Below, piece after piece: positions 1-13,013 of a DNA stretch of 64,000 bases. The translations under genes were made by a program, and so were the position numbers. The notes below the pieces were generated by a model. That model made no database searches, was not told where the DNA came from, and saw only the letters and a list, made by a program, of their open reading frames with translations. The stretch is from Osedax fenrisi (Eukaryota > Annelida > Polychaeta > Sabellida > Siboglinidae). The DNA is taken from positions 12,879,944 through 12,943,943 of the forward strand of contig OZ025243.1 in NCBI GenBank assembly GCA_964019155.1. The letters run 5' to 3'. Every line of letters starts with the position of its first letter. Within the stretch, counting starts at the first letter, position 1.

Positions 1-2535
1 AATTTAAAATTATGTGAATTTGTAGAAATGTTTAGAGATTCAAATGTATGTATTTAACGAAACCTCACAAACACATCGCTATACTACGACACCTAGCATA
101 TAGCATAGACATACAGCTTGTATAATGCTCGAGTGGATCTCACATACTATACGACTTAAACCGAACTTCCACATATTCCTGAAAGCTACTCCTCGAGAGA
201 TCACTAGTATACTAGTGATAATGATCTCATATATATATAATAGTGAATCACTATAGTATACTAGTGATTCACTATTATTGCTGGGAGAATATGCCTTCAG
301 TACATTATATGCAGTAATAGAATAGTTATAGTTATATATTATATAATACAATTATATGCAGAATATTCAGAGAATACCACCGCACCTCCTCCTCTTCATT
401 GTTCACTTATTTAGGTAAATATTCATCTTAAAATCTTTATATAATTTTATATATAGGTTTGTATGTATGTATGTGTGCGCGTTTGTGAGTGTGAGTATGA
501 ATGGGTATATATTATTTATAAATTATATTATTTGGTGAACAGTTGTTATGGAAGCGTATACAAACTGTGTTAATGTAGTACATATTATGTACATATTATT
601 TACTACATATATAAAACACTTATAGTAACATATATTTAGATAAATACTATGTGATATTTTCTTCGAGAATATTCTTCATGTAGGTAAATAGGTAAATATG
701 TAAATAAATTATAATATAGAAATAAGTAATGAATACATTACGTTTTACAGTGTTGTTTATTTTAGTTATTATATAATATTATATAAGTATAAAATATCTA
801 TAAATAGATATACAAATATATATTCTACTAGATTAGAGTAATTATTATAGGACTAAATTATTCTTTACACAATGAAGCATTCGATTACAAATAATCCACA
901 AATATCAAATTAATCGTGAACTATGGTCTACAAAAAGAAGGTCTATGCAACCCACGATAGTACAGTGTAGAGCTAAGGTGTATGTCCTAGGACATGTACA
1001 TGTCCTATTGTTTACTACCGGTACAAGCGTTCTATATATAGATTCCTACCACACGCTTAAGGCTATGTGCGGGTTTCAGCGCTCTAATGTATAAGAATAG
1101 GACAAAATAGAAAAAAATACCCTTATCATAAATACATCTCCTCATTCAATAATGAATGAATCATTCTAAAATAAATTGTATCTTATTTAGTTTATATTGG
1201 TCTACAATAAAATCCCTAAAGAAAAATCCCAAATTATTCGGGTTGGTCAAGAATTTGTTGGTAAAAATTGGTAAATTTGGTAATTTTTCAGACCATTTTT
1301 TTTTGACCAATAAATTATTATTTTTTTTAAATATCTACATTTTTGTATGTATTGTTATATAATATAAATTCGCCACTTAATATAATTCAGCAATTGCCAC
1401 GCTATATTGTGTACTCCTCGTGTATCAAGTAGGTCATCATGTAAATACGTACAGTGGTCGACAGGTGTCATATATATTAGTTACGATACATGAATTAATT
1501 ACTTGAGTGGTTGCGAATACCATGTTACATTGGAGTTAATGGTAGTTATAACTACTAGTATACTAGTAACTACTAGTAACTAATAGTTACTATAGTAGCA
1601 TGTAGGTACTATAGTACTATATATACTATAGTACTATATATAGTAAGGCTCTAGGTAATATATATAACTATACACTATATATTTAGTACTATATATATAA
1701 CCTGTAAATAGAACTTGTAGATAACTACCAATAACGGGGGAGATCAAAGGGGGTATATGTCACATTTACATATTAGGGAAATAAAGTATATGGTGTTAGT
1801 ATATTATACTATTATTGAATAATTGTTATCAATGATATATAATTGTACACGGTTAGTTATATCTCAATCTCTATTGATATTTAACAAATTATAGATTGAT
1901 GTATAGGGTGGTCGAATTTGTTACATTTTTCGTATAATTAAGGGAGAATAATGATTAAAGAATATTTATGATGTCATAATATTGATTAACGTAGTATACT
2001 ATTTTATCAAATTATATATTGGATTTTAGAATAACGGGTCAAATAATTAAGGTATCGCCACATATCCGACGTTCTTGGAGTAACCGCGGAGCTTGGGAGC
2101 TCACCGAAAACGGCATTTTTACTATTTTATTAATTTAATATTCTAATATAAAATTTAATTTATATATAAAATAAGATAGCTTGTAAATATAAATTCCGTG
2201 AATTAACATGTTATTACATTATTCAAAATGTTTATATATATTTTACTTGTACTACCCTTACACAAACCTATTCAATTTAATATATTAAACAAATAGGTCC
2301 TCTTCAATTCTATACTGGATTAACCCCTGGATATCATATAAATGAATTTCGTTAGACATTTTCATACTTTGTTAGTTGAAATTAAATGCATCGAAAACTT
2401 ATGACCTTTTTTATTTTATATAATTGATATAGTTATGGGTATATTATAGTAGACATTTTAAATGTTTATAGGTTTTGGAGAATGTCGACTTAAGGATTTT
2501 ATATATTATTTATATATATAATATAGATTTTATAT
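1..2535. other. AT-rich non-coding DNA with palindromes
   Basis: No gene is supported. The stretch is dominated by A/T runs and short palindromes built on the TAGTATACTA core (near 202-217, 239-276 and 1555-1640). The small open frames here have no recognisable domain and low-complexity composition. Around 1240-1320 an imperfect inverted repeat pairs TTGGTCAA with TTGACCAA. Confidence 0.6.
239..276. repeat. 38-bp near-perfect palindrome
   Basis: AATAGTGAATCACTA on the left is mirrored by TAGTGATTCACTATT on the right, around a TAGTATAC core. It could extrude as a hairpin. The neighbouring 202-217 segment is a second, smaller palindrome with the same core. Confidence 0.8.
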
Positions 2536-2615
2536 AGGACTTATAGGTCCTAATAAGGAATTATAGGTCATAATAAGGACTTATAGGTCCTAATAAGGAC
2601 TTATAGGTCCTACAG
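2536..2615 (+). repeat. 20-bp tandem repeat, 4 copies
   Basis: The unit AGGACTTATAGGTCCTAATA repeats at 2536, 2556, 2576 and 2596 with few substitutions. The unit is itself palindromic (GGACTTATAGGTCC). Confidence 0.85.
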
Positions 2616-3239
2616 GTTCTATATATAGGATATATAGCTTCTACATTTAAGTCAATAATTTAAAGAATAACTAACTGGTTTGTTGAAAACCCATATCGTA
2701 TAATTCCGTGTTATATTCCGAAATCTATAAATATATAAATTACAATAGCCCATATGTAGGAAATACATTGTAGAATAACAATTTCCCGATATTAAGATGA
2801 TGCATCATGGTCTCATGGGCCAACATCTATAATCACATTCATAATATACTACGGGTTTATGATACATACACTATTTTACAATATAGTATACTACATATAT
2901 AATACAATGTAACATACTACAATAGTATTATAATTAATTAAATAACCATAATAAAAAAATTATTAAAATAAAATAATAATAATAATAATAAGAATTAATC
3001 TTTTGTAAATGTGTTAGAGTGTATTAAATTGCACTTCATACAGTTAGTTAGTAAAGTTAAGTAAGTAGCTCTGTAGTTTGTTTGAGATGTTGTTGAGTGT
3101 TTTTCGTCCTACTTAGATTTATTCTAATGAGATGAATAGTTAGTCGATTGAATGTGTTTTAAAGGGAGTTAAATCTTTGAATTAATTTGTGTAGGTAACT
3201 TATAGTATATGTTTATATGTATATGTTTATATAGTGGGG
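2616..3239. other. AT-rich spacer upstream of LINE
   Basis: No gene is seen. Near 3048-3070 there is a TTAGTTAGTAAAGTTAAGTA tract. It resembles the TAAG-type 3' tail of the RTE-like LINE just downstream, so it may be the tail of an older copy. Confidence 0.4.
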
Positions 3240-6200
3240 AGTAGGGGAGAGTAGTGGTGAATCACATTCTTTGCCTACTGCTGCCTTCTATTCATAATAA
3301 GGGTTAGGTACAGAATGCACCATTTTCTCTTCCAACTATCTTTGTCGGCTCCTCGTGCCACTCCCTGGAAACCACTTCAGCAAGTGGGCTAAGACAAATG
3401 ATGGGAGAATACCTGCACTGTATTCGAGCGGAAGAGTTACTAGTTAACCAATGGTTAAGAGCGGATTAAGATTTAATATCTCAACGGTCAAGTGCACATC
3501 GTATAGCCAATCTATCATAAACCATAGTTACGCTGATACGAATAGTCTGGAGAGGAGACAGGCACCGCTAGACTCTTAATGCCTGGAGTAAGAACACATG
3601 ACAATTACAAATATAAAACATTCAATGCCGGATCGGCCGAGCCCCGGAATAACAACGCCCGCGCATCCAATCGGTAAATCCCAGGATGGATGTGATAAAT
3701 CGACTACTGGATTGAATAATATATTAACAACACAACATAAAACAACACAACGAACGACAAAGACAATTAATAAACGAAGAATACAACTAGCAACGAATAT
3801 TACAACGATAGGAACATGGAATGTTCGTACGCTTAACGGAGTAGGAAAAATCCAAGAACTAACGAGAGAACTTGATCGCTATAGATGGGATATTATTGGA
3901 CTTGCTGAGACACGATGGAAAAACTCTGGTGAAGTAATAACAGATGAAGGTCATAAAATTGTCTATAGTGGACAAGAAAAATACCATCAACAAGGAGTAG
4001 CTTTTATCGTTAGAAAAGAGCTTACCACATTGATCCTCAATTACAGCACAGTTTCCAGCAGAATTATATCAATAAGATTAGCTTCACAGCCAGTAAATAT
4101 GACTATCATTCAGATTTATGCTCCTACAAGCGATTATAATGACGAAGATATCGAAGTTTTTTATGAAGATATAGAACAAACAATGGCAGCGGTACATAAA
4201 AAAGACTTACTGATTATACAAGGTGATTGGAACGCAATAGTAGGTGATGCAAATAAAGATTGGAGTAATGCTGTAGGAAAATTTGCGCTCGGGAAAACAA
4301 ACCCAAGAGGCATCAGACTTCTCGAATTTGCTACCAAACATAATTTTACACTTTCTAACACACTTCACCCGCAAAAAGATTCAAGAAAAGCTACGTGGCA
4401 CTCGCCAAATGGTCGTACCCATAACCAAATTGATTATATTCTAGCACCATTGAGATTCAAATCAAGTATACACATGTCCTCAACTAGAACATACCCTGGA
4501 GCTGTAATAAACAGTGACCACGACCTTGTTCTCTGTAACATGAGACTGAAACTACGATCACAAAAAATGAAGAAAAGCAATAGAATACGATATGATCTAG
4601 AAAAATTGAATAATGCAACTATAAGCCTACAGTACAAAGAAGATTTGAAATCGAAGCTATCAGACATCAATATTAATGAAATATCAACTGACAATGCATA
4701 TACGCAAATTTCACAGTCATTAACAAGTACAGCAGAAAATGTTCTAGGAAAATACAGAATAAAAAAGCAACCTTGGATAACTGATGAGATTTTAACGCTA
4801 TGTGATAAAAGAAGAAGTCTAAAATCAACCAAACATCAGAGTACTGAACATGCAGAAGAATATAAACGAGTCCACAACCTTATTAGAAGAAGTATGAAAG
4901 AGAAAAAAGAAGATTGGCTTAAATCCCAATGTAATTCAATTGACCACGACCTAAAAAGAGGTGTTCATAGCAAGAGAGCATATAACACGATAAAAGCAAT
5001 CACTAACTCTATAGACAGGAAAATGTCAAATATTGAAGATGCTAACGGAGTACCAATAGAAGATGATAGTGCAATATTAGAAAGATGGACGGAATATTGC
5101 AGAGATTTATATAACTACCCAATTAAAACTGATCAATCTAAGTTACATAATACTCGAGAAGAAAATGAAGAACAACCATTACCCATATTAAAAGAAGAAG
5201 TAATCAATGCCATAAGAACCTTGAAAAATGGTAAGTCACCAGGTATTGATAATGTGCCAGGTGAACTTATCAAAGGAGGAGGTGAGGCACTATACGATAT
5301 ACTTACCAAGCTATGTCAGAAAATCTGGTCTACAAACCAATGGCCTGAAGCATGGACGACTTCTTTAATTATACCTATTCCAAAGAAAGGCGATCTCAAA
5401 AAATGTTCAAACTATCGTACTATAAGTCTGATCAGTCACACGAGCAACATTTTATTACGGATCATACTGAATCGCTTAACACCACAAGCAGAAGATATTC
5501 TGGCTGATGAACAAGCAGGTTTTAGAAAGGATCGCAGTACAACAGAACAAATTTTGAATAGCAGAATATTAATGGAAAAACATATGGATCATTAACGACA
5601 AGTCTACCACAATTTCATCGATTTCAAGAAAGCCTTCGATAGAGTATGGCATGATGGTTTGTGGAATGTGATGTCTGAATTTGGGATAGGCAACGACTTG
5701 GTAAAAATCATAAATTTACTCTACGAATCAGCAAAAAGCGCAGTACTATTGAACAACCAGATAGGAACTAAGTTCGATACGACAGTAGGAGTTAGACAAG
5801 GCTGCTTACTATCGCCAGTTCTATTCAATATATTTCTAGAAAAAATAATGCAAGACTCTCTAGTAGATCAATCGTCAAGTATAGCAATAGGAGGAAGAAA
5901 AATCAACAACTTAAGATTCGCTGATGATATAGATCTCATCGCTGGTTCAGAAAGTGAGTTGCAATCCCTCACAGATTCTCTAGAAAAAGCTTCGACATCA
6001 TACGGTATGGAAATTAACCATGAAAAAAGTAAAATTCTTGTAAATGGAGATCATTCAACACCACCTGTGATCACTATGTACGGCAAACAACTTGAAAATG
6101 TTCAAAATTTCAAATATCTGGGAGCAATGCTAACCGACACCGGAAATTCAAAGAAAGAAATCCAAATAAGACTAGCGACAGCAGTTACAGCCCTTGTGAA

Positions 6201-6735
6201 ATTGGAGAAGATCTGGCGTAGTGGAGAAATTGATTTCAAACTTAAATACAGACTCTACATCTCTCTAGTTATTTCAACATTGTTGTACGGATGCGAAAGC
6301 TGGACCTTACTAGAAGAATCTAAAAAGAAGATACGTAGTTTCGAATCAAAAGCACACAGACGACTTTTAAATATTAGCTATAAACAAAGAAAAACTAATA
6401 TATTTGTAAGCAATGAAATTAATAAAAAAGTCGGCCCATATGTACCACTTCTGGATATTATCATGAGAAGAAAAATGACCAAATTCGGACATATAACTCG
6501 TCACGATTCGTTAGCTAATACTATTCTTCATGGATATGTCGAAGGTGAGAGGAAAAGAGGAAGACCTAAAAGAAATTGGATGAATGATATATTCGAATTT
6601 TCCCATCTTTCTCTTAGGCAACTTTTAGATATTGCAAAAGATCGTTCGAAATGGAGAAAGTTGTGCTATTCATTATCATGTGTTCCCCCTACGATGGCGA
6701 CGTCACGGGACTAAGTAACTAAGTAAGTAAACAAA
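3240..6735 (+). mobile_element. RTE-like non-LTR retrotransposon, nearly full length
   Basis: This is a LINE with a leader of about 350 bp, richer in GC than its flanks. One long frame (3598-6714) encodes an apurinic-type endonuclease followed by reverse transcriptase. The 3' end closes almost at the stop codon with a short TAAGTAACTAAGTAAGTAAA tail, as usual for the RTE clade, which has little 3' UTR and a simple-repeat tail. The 5' boundary near 3240 is estimated from the composition change. I could not identify a target-site duplication. At least five decayed relatives lie in the window, on both strands. Confidence 0.8.
3598..6714 (+). pseudogene. Endonuclease-reverse transcriptase of RTE-like LINE, one in-frame stop
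   Basis: The protein nicks target DNA and copies its own RNA into the genome. The EEP-type endonuclease shows GTWNVRT (Asn near residue 75), LAETRW (Glu near 104), QIYAPTSD, GDWNA and SDHDLV, so all expected catalytic positions are present. The RT follows with KSPGIDNVPGELI, PIPKKGDL, DEQAGFRK, FIDFKKAFDRVWH (motif A), GVRQGCLLSP (motif B) and RFADDIDLI at about 5914-5940 (motif C). Near the C terminus lies GHITRH...GRPKRNW, typical of RTE-type proteins. A TAA at 5593-5595 interrupts the frame just before motif A. The downstream part (5596-6714) stays in the same frame, so one nonsense change explains the break. Total length, about 1038 codons, fits an intact RTE polyprotein. The copy is probably young but inactive. 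Confidence 0.85.
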
Positions 6736-6916
6736 TACATGCGCATGTATCGGAGTGTATCACAAAACTCAACCATCGCCATACATTATATTAGTACATC
6801 GTACAATATACAATACTATACATTGTATATGTTATATTGTACGCGTGCGTTGTAACCCTGACACTATCGGTATGCGTGCGTTACTCGCGTGTACGCGTGC
6901 GTCGTCCCTCATCACG

Positions 6917-6978
6917 TACCCCTATACCCCTATACCACTATACCACTATACCACTATACCACTACACCACTATACCAG
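6917..6978 (+). repeat. 8-bp tandem repeat (TATACCAC)n
   Basis: Seven or so slightly variable copies of TATACCAC/TATACCCC follow the LINE. The open frame across it is a by-product of the repeat. Confidence 0.75.
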
Positions 6979-7156
6979 TAACCACCTCTACTTATTATGG
7001 ATGACTAATAGGTTTCTTTAACGAATACGACCTCTCATTAATCAGTATACAATGTATACAATGTATACAATATATATATATACTTATGCTAGTGAATGCG
7101 TGTGTATATTCAAGTATTAAGTATTATAATACTTACTATGATATATAGTATATATA

Positions 7157-8204
7157 CTTACTATATATTATGACCGAATAATCACGTGACTATAACTAAT
7201 AACTGTGCGATATTAAGTATTACTTACTATATATTGTGACCGAATAATCACGTGACTATAACTAATAACTGTGCGATATTAAGTATTACTTACTATATAT
7301 TGTGACCGAATAATCACGTGACTATAACTAATAACTGTGCGATATTAAGTATTACTTACTATATATTGTGACCGAATAATCACGTGACTATAACTAATAA
7401 CTGTGCGATATTAAGTATTACTTACTATATATTATGACCGAATAATCACGTGACTATAACTAATAACTGTGCGATATTAAGTATTACTTACTATATATTG
7501 TGACCGAATAATCACGTGACTATAACTAATAACTGTGCGATATTAAGTATTACTTACTATATATTGTGACCGAATAATCACGTGACTATAACTAATAACT
7601 GTGCGATATTAAGTATTACTTACTATATATTGTGACCGAATAATCACGTGACTATAACTAATAACTGTGCGATATTAAGTATTACTTACTATATATTGTG
7701 ACCGAATAATCACGTGACTATAACTAATAACTGTGCGATATTAAGTATTACTTACTATATATTGTGACCGAATAATCACGTGACTATAACTAATAACTGT
7801 GCGATATTAAGTATTACTTACTATATATTGTGACCGAATAATCACGTGACTATAACTAATAACTGTGCGATATTAAGTATTACTTACTATATATTGTGAC
7901 CGAATAATCACGTGACTATAACTAATAACTGTGCGATATTAAGTATTACTTACTATATATTGTGACCGAATAATCACGTGACTATAACTAATAACTGTGC
8001 GATATTAAGTATTACTTACTATATATTGTGACCGAATAATCACGTGACTATAACTAATAACTGTGCGATATTAAGTATTACTTACTATATATTGTGACCG
8101 AATAATCACGTGACTATAACTAATAACTGTGCGATATTAAGTATTACTTACTATATATTATGACCGAATAATCACGTGACTATAACTAATAACTGTGCGA
8201 TATT
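7157..8204 (+). repeat. 66-bp satellite array, 16 copies
   Basis: The GTGCGATATT landmark recurs exactly every 66 bp from 7205 to 8195, giving 16 units; the last is truncated at 8204. Units are almost identical. The only recurrent variant I see is TATTATGACC versus TATTGTGACC, with the A form in units 1, 5 and 16. Each unit carries one ATCACGTGAC E-box-like palindrome. The homogeneity implies recent amplification or gene conversion. There are no unique spacers, so it is not a CRISPR array, and no gene is inside. Confidence 0.95.
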
Positions 8205-8384
8205 TGCGGTACGCATACATTTGTACACATAAATATGTTCACACAATGTGATTAGATGCATTAGTTAAAAACGCGGTGATCTCGCATGGCACGTCGGTGT
8301 CAGTATGTCGTGTCACTTTTATTTCCAGTCCATTATCATTATTAATGGCTCATCATAATACGTTTATAAATATATATATATATT

Positions 8385-8421
<37 letters not shown>

Positions 8422-9019
8422 CGTTATGGATACGATAGGTAGTTATTTATATGTACGCGCTAGTATATATGTGCGACATACACTGTGCGACATACACTGT
8501 GCGACATACACTGTGCGACGCAGTGCACGCACACCAGTGTGTGCTTACACAGCATATCACGTGCTATTGTATACACACACACACACATCAGGCGTGTATA
8601 TTAAGGTATACGACATGTATGGCCTTACGTTAATTAACAACTTGTTTATTAGATTTATAGAATACCTACAAGTAGTATTGAATGTGTATACCATGGGTTA
8701 CACCGTATATCACTAATTATTATGTATTTAATTAACACACACATAAACACACAAACATATATATATATATATCAAGTATATATATACATCTATATTTTGC
8801 TATATATAATACTTTAAACTATGATTTATACATTTTATGACCAAGGTATACTATGCACCCTTCTGCGCATACTCTGACATCTAACCAGTATGATAATAAA
8901 CGTGTACATTGTATACAGTATATATAGTGTACAATGTACACATTACCACATTTATATGTACAATTTAACAATTTAATTAGGTTACTATTTCAACCACGTG
9001 CAATGCACGCCGTGCATAG
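8205..9019. other. Non-coding spacer with (TA)n and small repeats
   Basis: No gene is supported. It contains a (TA)n run near 8391-8417, the 14-bp repeat listed separately, and a near-palindrome around 8910-8952 (GTGTACATTGTATAC mirrored by GTGTACAATGTACAC). Confidence 0.5.
8471..8519 (+). repeat. 14-bp tandem repeat, 3.5 copies
   Basis: GTGCGACATACACT repeats at 8471, 8485 and 8499, followed by a partial copy. It resembles the GTGCGATATT core of the neighbouring 66-bp satellite only in its first bases. Confidence 0.85.
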
Positions 9020-9024
9020 TACAT

Positions 9025-9800
9025 TAAGGATGACTATTATCTCCGGTGTTATTTAATATTGTCCTACAACAGTTGACACACGATATGCGTGTCCTGGTAT
9101 TCTATGTACTAGTATGCATGATATATCACATACGAGTGTTAGTAAAACATAGCAAAACTATACCAATACGAGGAAGAGAAATATACAACCTTATGATTAA
9201 CTGACAATACAAACTCTCTATATATATATATAACTCAACTAGAAGTTCAATGCGTATATGCATACGTGTATACATATTTATATATTATAATTACTACTAA
9301 ATGTATTTCAGGAGTAACCATCAAAGTATGAGATGGAAATCAGCCACGAACAAAGTTAGATCCTAATCTACAAATGCCCCAAACACTACACTGCACTATA
9401 GTACACGATCGATGATTACATAACTATCAGTGTATATGGGTGAGTATAGAAAGAGTAGATAGTTAACATCCGGGTTAACATCCGGGTTCAGTACCACGTG
9501 ACTAACTATCAATGTAAACAGTACGACAGACTATCTATAAATATAGAATATCTATAAATAGATATATACCCTATAGGGTAACGTCACCATGGTAACACTT
9601 GCTTTGGAGAGTAGACTCTTTATAGACAATCGATTTGATAATGCATGATTACAATTAACTAATTATTCCCTAACTTCTTTTCGGTTATAAAACATGTAAA
9701 CCGCTAGTTGAATCAAAGAATAAGTAAGAAGCTTTGAAACTCTCAATGAGCTCAGAAGATAACGGAATATAACGTATCATCACTGATAAAGACGAACATA
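9025..9800 (+). pseudogene. Decayed RTE-like reverse transcriptase relic
   Basis: Reading forward, 9027-9080 gives LSPVLFNIVLQQLTHDMR, matching RT motif B of the intact LINE at 3.2 kb (LSPVLFNIFLEKI). About 90 bp later, 9165-9190 reads IRGREIYNLMI, matching GGRKINNLRF just before motif C. Near 9330-9365, YEMEISHEQS matches YGMEINHEKS. Near 9725-9765, RSFETLNELRR resembles RSFESKAHRRL. Order and spacing agree with the intact element, but stops and frameshifts are everywhere. It was missed by length-based ORF detection. The boundaries are approximate. Confidence 0.6.
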
Positions 9801-10483
9801 TCTGTAGCAGACATCACTTGTATGAACTGCTAATGTACACTACCACTGTGGTATATACACTGTATATACTACCACTATAGCAGCTACTTCGGTCATCTGC
9901 TAGGGTGACTCTTGTTCCAAAGCTATTCCGAAAGAAATGGTAGAAGTCAGAAGTAAAATAAGTCGATCGTAAAGTAAATAGATGGATGCACTATAGACGC
10001 GAGACTCACTTGGATATTATTACATGATACATCGGACTACTACTGATGTATGGAAGAAGTTGAGCTAGTCGAAGTCACGTGTAATGCCACATAAACGTGG
10101 GGTATAGAGGTATAAGGGTGAGTTTTGTGTAACATATCAACGTACCATAGTACCATATATGGTACTATGGTACCAGAGTACAAAGTTAGCAAGCGTTTTT
10201 CGTAACGTACCATAGTACCAATGTCCAATATGTATGCTATACATGTACATGCAGATGGTACGTTGGTACATTGGGATGGTACGTCGAATAGTTGGTACTA
10301 TACTACCATGTTATAACGTACCATCTGAGTTTACGTGTATAAGCATACAGATGGGACTGTGGTACTATTGCACTATAATACGTTGGTTTGTTACAAAATT
10401 GCATCCACTAAGAATACCACTAAAACTATATAGTCATGGGACTAAGTATATATGTAAGTATTATATAATATATCATTAATTTA
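9801..10483. other. Non-coding DNA with GGTACC-type palindromes
   Basis: No gene is supported. From 10140 to 10330 a TACCATAGTACCA / TGGTACTATGGTA motif recurs in both orientations, forming several small hairpins. Two small open frames cross it without any recognisable domain. Confidence 0.5.
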
Positions 10484-11045
10484 CGAATTAAGTTTAAATC
10501 CTATTCGGATTTTAATAATGAAATAAGATTGATTTATTCAATGGAGATATTTATTGATCATGGTATTGGAGTCGGGTGGAAATATAATCGTTTTATTGTA
10601 TTTCGGTATTAATTACCGTAATACTACCCTATCTACTATCAGTGATAATACTATAGATATAGTATGCCTAGTTCTAGTGGTGAATTGTAAAGTAAACACG
10701 CCCACAATCACTAGAGAGTGCGTAGTGTAGGACATATAATCACATCAAGGACATTAATGTGCTCTGTATGCTAACATGTGTGTGAATAATACATGAACTT
10801 CATACATAATACAATGTAACAAGCACAACGGTTACATTGTTAGCACTATATATGTGTGTGTGTGTGTGTTTGTGTTTGTATGTGTTTGTATGTGTATATA
10901 TGTGTGTTTATATTAACATCACGGGAGTGGATATTAGGCCTACATCTATTACTAAGATGAATTATTGCGGTCTCTCTTCAATACAATTGTTATCGTTATT
11001 TAACGATGATTACCTCATCGTTATTACGTAACAATCATACTATTA
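10484..11045 (+). repeat. Dispersed repeat family, copy 1 (inverted relative to 21990-22590)
   Basis: This segment recurs in reverse complement at 21990-22590. Shared stretches include TATTGATCATG, TTTCGGTATTAATTACCGTA, AAGTAAACACGCCCACAATC, ACATATAATCACATCAAGGA and TAATACATGAACTTCATACA, all in the same order. Both copies contain a (TG)n tract in the same place, of different length. The pair is about 11 kb apart. It has no coding potential and is probably a non-autonomous mobile element of unknown class. Confidence 0.8.
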
Positions 11046-11858
11046 CGTCATCGAGTATTACACAAACATTGTTGTTATTTCACTTCTATTGTGTGTGTGT
11101 GTGTGTGTGTGTGTTGATATACGTTTAAGAATATTCATAAGTATAGACTATACTGTATAGTTAACAAACCGAGTATTCCTATATACATAAATATATATTT
11201 GTTTATAATATTCTATGTTAAATTATATATATTAAATACATATATTTAGAATATAAAGAACAAACGTGACCAGCATTACATACTTCTGTAAGTGTTAAAG
11301 TATACTTACGGACAAATGATACACTATACATACGAATTAACGCACATACGAGTGAGAAAGTAAAATCCGAAAAAAATTTGAAATTCATATATGATACTAT
11401 ATATTATATATTCATATCCAATATATCGGGCGATTTCCAATGTTTGTTTACACAATGTGCGTATATTGTACTATAGTACATACATGGCCAACATTATATA
11501 ATCGCTTACATAATCGATATCTGGTAACGATTTCACACTAGCGCATGCGTTTATTAATACCCTTTATTAATACCCTTCCTCCATCTCCTCCACACCCTCC
11601 TCTACCTCCTCCTCCTCCACTATATAAACGTATCGTTATCTCACCGTTATCTCCCCTCCCCCGCCCGCCCGCCCGCCCCGCCGTAACTGATGAATAATAC
11701 ACCACGTGATCTATTGTGTCCTGACGTGTACCTATCGTTAACTAATACATCGATTACGTCATAGCTATAATGGGCGGTGCGCGCTCTCTCTATCTTTACC
11801 GCAATCACGCAGTCATAGCCCGCTCGTGTGTGTGTGTGTTTGTGTGTGTGTGTGGTGT
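11046..11858. other. Non-coding, includes a C-rich tract
   Basis: No gene is supported. A (TG)n run lies at 11091-11114. A pyrimidine and CCCGCC tract lies at 11575-11685, followed by CpG-containing sequence up to 11825. This is one of several GC-rich islands in an otherwise AT-rich window. Confidence 0.45.
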
Positions 11859-11958
11859 AACACGATATCACGTGATGTACCACGATATCACGTGATGTAA
11901 CACGATACCACGTGATGTTACACGATACCACGTGATGTCACACGATACTACGTATGCC
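11859..11958 (+). repeat. 20-bp tandem repeat with CACGTG core, 5 copies
   Basis: Units of the form TAACACGATATCACGTGATG repeat every 20 bp. The fifth is degenerate (ACTACGTATG). Each intact unit centres on ATCACGTGAT or ACCACGTGAT. Confidence 0.85.
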
Positions 11959-12129
11959 ACCCACCATTGTTTATTTATTATTGAGAGCCGACATCTGATA
12001 TAGATCTATAGTAATATTGCATATAGACATATCTATATCTGATGATGAATTATATATTTATGTATAGTAGATAGAGCTCTATGTAGCTTTTATTTTCATT
12101 ACCACAACTATTAGTATAATAGTTAATTG

Positions 12130-12706
12130 ATTTAAACTGTATTATAATAATATACTTATATACCTTGTGACATTGTGCCGTCGAGTCGAAGCCGACCCCT
12201 GGCGACATCCATGGTAGCTATTCTCCATCCCGCTCTGTCTCTAGCATCTAGTTGGAGATTCATAATATCTTTAGAGAGATATTTTTGTATATTGTCTAGC
12301 CAAGTGCAATGTGGTCTGCCTCTTCCTCGCCGACCTTCCATTCTTCCCGGCATCTTTTGCAATTCCATCATATCTGATCTAACAACGTGTCCGATAAATA
12401 TAGAGCAGCCTTGACAATTCTGGATTCGAGCGTTCTTTTAGGTTGTATTATATCAATTATCTCAGTATTTCTATTCTTATCTAAGTAGGTAACTCTGAGC
12501 AGTTTCCTCCAGCACCGTAGTTCAAAAGCATCAATTGTACAATGAAACATAGGAATGACAACGAAAGAAAACGTCAGTGTCGTCAGCATATCTAAGGTTT
12601 GTAACTTTCCTTCCACCTATAGGTATTAGTATATATATATACTAATGCCTTTATCCCACTTTTCCAGGACATCTCGCAGTATTCTTTCTGCATAGATATT
12701 GAATAG

Positions 12707-12751
<45 letters not shown>

Positions 12752-13013
12752 TAGCTGATAAATCTATACACAAATCAAGAATCGACTGTAAGGACATATA
12801 TGGATAGGATGCATCCTTGCCGTACTCCTTTACCAATCGCGATGTTGATTGTTTCACCATACTCTGTCCTTACAGTCGATTCTTGATTTGTGTATAGATT
12901 TATCACCTCTATAGTATGCTATCAGATACTCGGGTACTCCCATGTCTTTCAGAGTGCACCATAGTATTTGATAATCTACACAGTCGAATGAGTTTTTGTA
13001 GTCAATGAAGCAC

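Noticed and set aside
4161..4832. Minus-strand open frames inside the RTE-like LINE, and similar antisense frames at 44340-45176 and 46349-47798
   Set aside because: They are antisense shadows of the well-supported RT or transposase frames.
7157..8204. CRISPR array
   Set aside because: Direct 66-bp repetition with no unique spacers, in a eukaryotic genome. The same reasoning excludes the 29-bp array at 56808-58460.
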